From positions 1 through 15,255 of the forward strand of contig NZ_QRNF01000058.1 in assembly GCF_003474435.1 (NCBI RefSeq): a stretch of DNA of 15,255 bases, in the 5' to 3' direction. Origin of the DNA: Ruminococcus sp. AF46-10NS. GTDB taxonomy: Bacteria; Bacillota; Clostridia; Lachnospirales; Lachnospiraceae. Position numbers and translations under genes: made by a program. The notes beneath the pieces were generated by a model that worked only from the letters and a program-made list of their open reading frames with translations, did not search any database and had not been told where the DNA came from. This document shows positions 15,087-15,255 of the stretch, one piece after another. How positions within the stretch are numbered: the stretch's first letter is position 1; each line of letters begins with the position of its first letter.

Positions 15087-15255
15087 TAAAAATTTTGTGA
15101 GTGAAAGAAGAAAAAGAACAGGCTTGACCATGAATGAGGTTGTTAATGTAGAGGATTTGAATTGTCACTTATGTTAAAAAAATAACAATAACGTCTGAAA
15201 AATAACAAATTTTTCTGTTGTATAAAATTAATATCTTATAAAAAAGCAATTTTTT

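Noticed and set aside
15131..15178. 15-codon ORF reading MNEVVNVEDLNCHLC
   Set aside because: It has no ribosome site, lies in AT-rich non-coding sequence, and shows no supporting signal.

Overview
The window looks like a chromosomal segment of a strictly anaerobic gut Firmicute of the Lachnospiraceae type (Blautia/Ruminococcus-like). This rests on moderate GC, strong AGGAGG-type ribosome sites, many U-tract terminators, an anaerobic NrdG activase, a BioY biotin transporter, a microcompartment shell gene and GPH/ROK/GH1 sugar genes. The genus is an inference.

Layout. Positions 1-405 hold a hairpin, a terminator and a promoter but no clear gene. Positions 406-1814 encode a secreted coiled-coil plus 3D-domain cell-wall protein, split by a frameshift near 730. 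An orphan tandem-BMC shell protein of the PduB type lies on the minus strand (2114-2836) with its own promoter and terminator. Positions 3011-4178 form a biotin-regulated pair, bioY plus a Cys-rich DUF1284 protein, with a BirA-type operator over the -35 element. A tRNA-Pro(CGG) follows, with a near-ideal promoter and a terminator. Positions 4413-5065 are a decayed stretch containing a minus-strand HEPN-domain remnant. A 366-residue protein of unknown function with a proline-rich linker (5066-6166) converges on a stand-alone nrdG (6219-6914).

Positions 7032-13484 are the most coherent system: an AraC-family regulator, then a probable four-gene operon of GPH sugar:cation symporter, nucleoside-hydrolase-fold protein, ROK sugar kinase, and GH1 enzyme carrying the 6-phosphate-binding signature. 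A simple reading is import of an unphosphorylated beta-glucoside, ATP-dependent phosphorylation by the ROK protein (BglK-like), and cleavage by the GH1 6-phospho-beta-glucosidase. The nucleoside-hydrolase-like member does not fit an ordinary cellobiose or gentiobiose pathway. It hints at a glycosylated nucleoside-like or otherwise unusual substrate. The gaps on either side of the hydrolase/ROK pair carry stable hairpins without U-tracts, each followed by a nearly identical TATATAAGGAGGA ribosome-site leader. This suggests post-transcriptional tuning.

The right end (13676-15086) holds a secreted lipocalin-like protein and a small membrane protein with a winged-helix-like segment and a C-terminal zinc ribbon. 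They are separated by a perfect 12-bp hairpin. Nothing was run computationally; all family names rest on reading motifs in the translations.
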